5,903 nucleotides of DNA from Alphaproteobacteria bacterium (GTDB taxonomy: Bacteria > Pseudomonadota > Alphaproteobacteria > Puniceispirillales > Puniceispirillaceae). Below the pieces are notes generated by a model, which was not told where the DNA came from, ran no database searches, and worked only from the letters and a program-made list of their open reading frames with translations. A program made the position numbers and the translations under genes. The stretch covers positions 1-5,903 of the forward strand of contig JADHLK010000092.1 of NCBI GenBank assembly GCA_016780695.1, written 5' to 3'. Numbering within the stretch: the stretch's first letter is position 1; the number at the start of each line of letters is the position of its first letter. This document shows positions 5,768 through 5,903 of this stretch, piece after piece.

Positions 5768-5810
5768 GCCGGGCAGCGGCAGAATTTCTGCTGCCCGGCT
5801 GTTTATGTTT
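5768..5810 (+). terminator. Strong intrinsic terminator of the proteorhodopsin gene
   Basis: The hairpin spans 5768-5799, starting 12 bases after the stop codon. Outer arms GCCGGGCAGC and GCTGCCCGGC pair perfectly over 10 bp, and an inner AGAA/TTCT stem caps the structure with a small bulge on the left. The T-rich run TGTTTATGTTT (5800-5810) follows. The GC-rich stem plus T tract is typical of factor-independent termination. Confidence 0.9.
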
Positions 5811-5844
5811 CCCGGCTATTTATTTTTCCCGGCTATTTATTTTT
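5794..5844. repeat. Three tandem 17-bp repeats of the terminator arm and T tract
   Basis: The units are 5794-5810, 5811-5827 and 5828-5844. Units 2 and 3 are identical, CCCGGCTATTTATTTTT. Unit 1 differs at two positions (G at unit positions 8 and 13) and coincides with the 3' arm of the terminator hairpin and its T tract. Each unit's CCCGGC can pair with the 5' arm GCCGGG at 5768-5773, so three alternative terminator folds share one 5' arm. A further TT and AAG follow. Confidence 0.93.
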
Positions 5845-5903
5845 TTAAGACATTTTTTGACCATTGCTTTGGCGTGTTACGGCCGCTGTTTTCCGGCCTG
5901 TTA
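5845..5903. other. Non-coding tail at the window edge
   Basis: No gene is recognisable here. GGCCG (5881-5885) and CGGCC (5894-5898) can pair around an 8-base loop (CTGTTTTC) close to the end. It could be a second hairpin or part of a downstream element cut by the window, so its role cannot be judged. Confidence 0.4.

Noticed and set aside
1..5903. tRNA, rRNA, insertion sequence or phage genes
   Set aside because: I found no cloverleaf, rRNA-like stretch, transposase motif or terminal inverted repeats on either strand.

Overview
The window looks like chromosomal DNA of a marine, proteorhodopsin-bearing proteobacterium. A SAR116-type (Puniceispirillales) or related alphaproteobacterium is my best guess. 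The grounds are the moderately GC-rich coding sequence, a green-tuned proteorhodopsin with its own promoter region, and a DUF6356-like small membrane protein. A large FAD/tetrahydrofolate enzyme of methylated-amine breakdown points the same way. Taxonomy is inference; no rRNA or other marker is present.

Layout. Bases 1-257 hold the 3' end of an ABC-transporter ATPase on the + strand. It meets head-on, inside one CTAG palindrome, the end of a long minus-strand gene (254-2686). That gene encodes a dimethylglycine/sarcosine dehydrogenase-type flavoprotein with a C-terminal GcvT-like folate domain. Upstream of it on the minus strand is a BphA4/putidaredoxin-reductase-type NAD(P)H:ferredoxin reductase (2787-4022). 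Further upstream, beyond an array of six 13-bp tandem repeats (4045-4122), is an unrecognised 83-residue two-helix membrane protein (4139-4390). These three genes run in the same direction and may form one transcription unit, although the repeat array and a 116-bp gap could separate the first from the other two.

A 110-bp divergent intergenic region (4391-4500) contains a good sigma70-like promoter for a + strand DUF6356-like small protein (4501-4722). A 265-bp AT-rich region follows, with a weak terminator-like hairpin, a possible promoter and a leader rich in short dyads. It leads into the proteorhodopsin gene (4988-5755). All the key residues of a light-driven proton pump are present, with Leu at the spectral-tuning site. 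The gene ends in a strong hairpin whose 3' arm and T-tract are repeated three times in tandem (17-bp unit). The remaining tail to 5903 shows no gene.

How the genes may work together. The dehydrogenase would oxidatively demethylate N-methylated glycines (osmolyte breakdown products) and feed one-carbon units to tetrahydrofolate. The reductase supplies electrons from NAD(P)H to a [2Fe-2S] ferredoxin whose oxygenase partner is not in the window. Proteorhodopsin adds light-driven proton motive force. No entirely new system is evident. The least explained structures are the 13-bp repeat array before the reductase, the dyad-rich proteorhodopsin leader, and the triplicated terminator tail.
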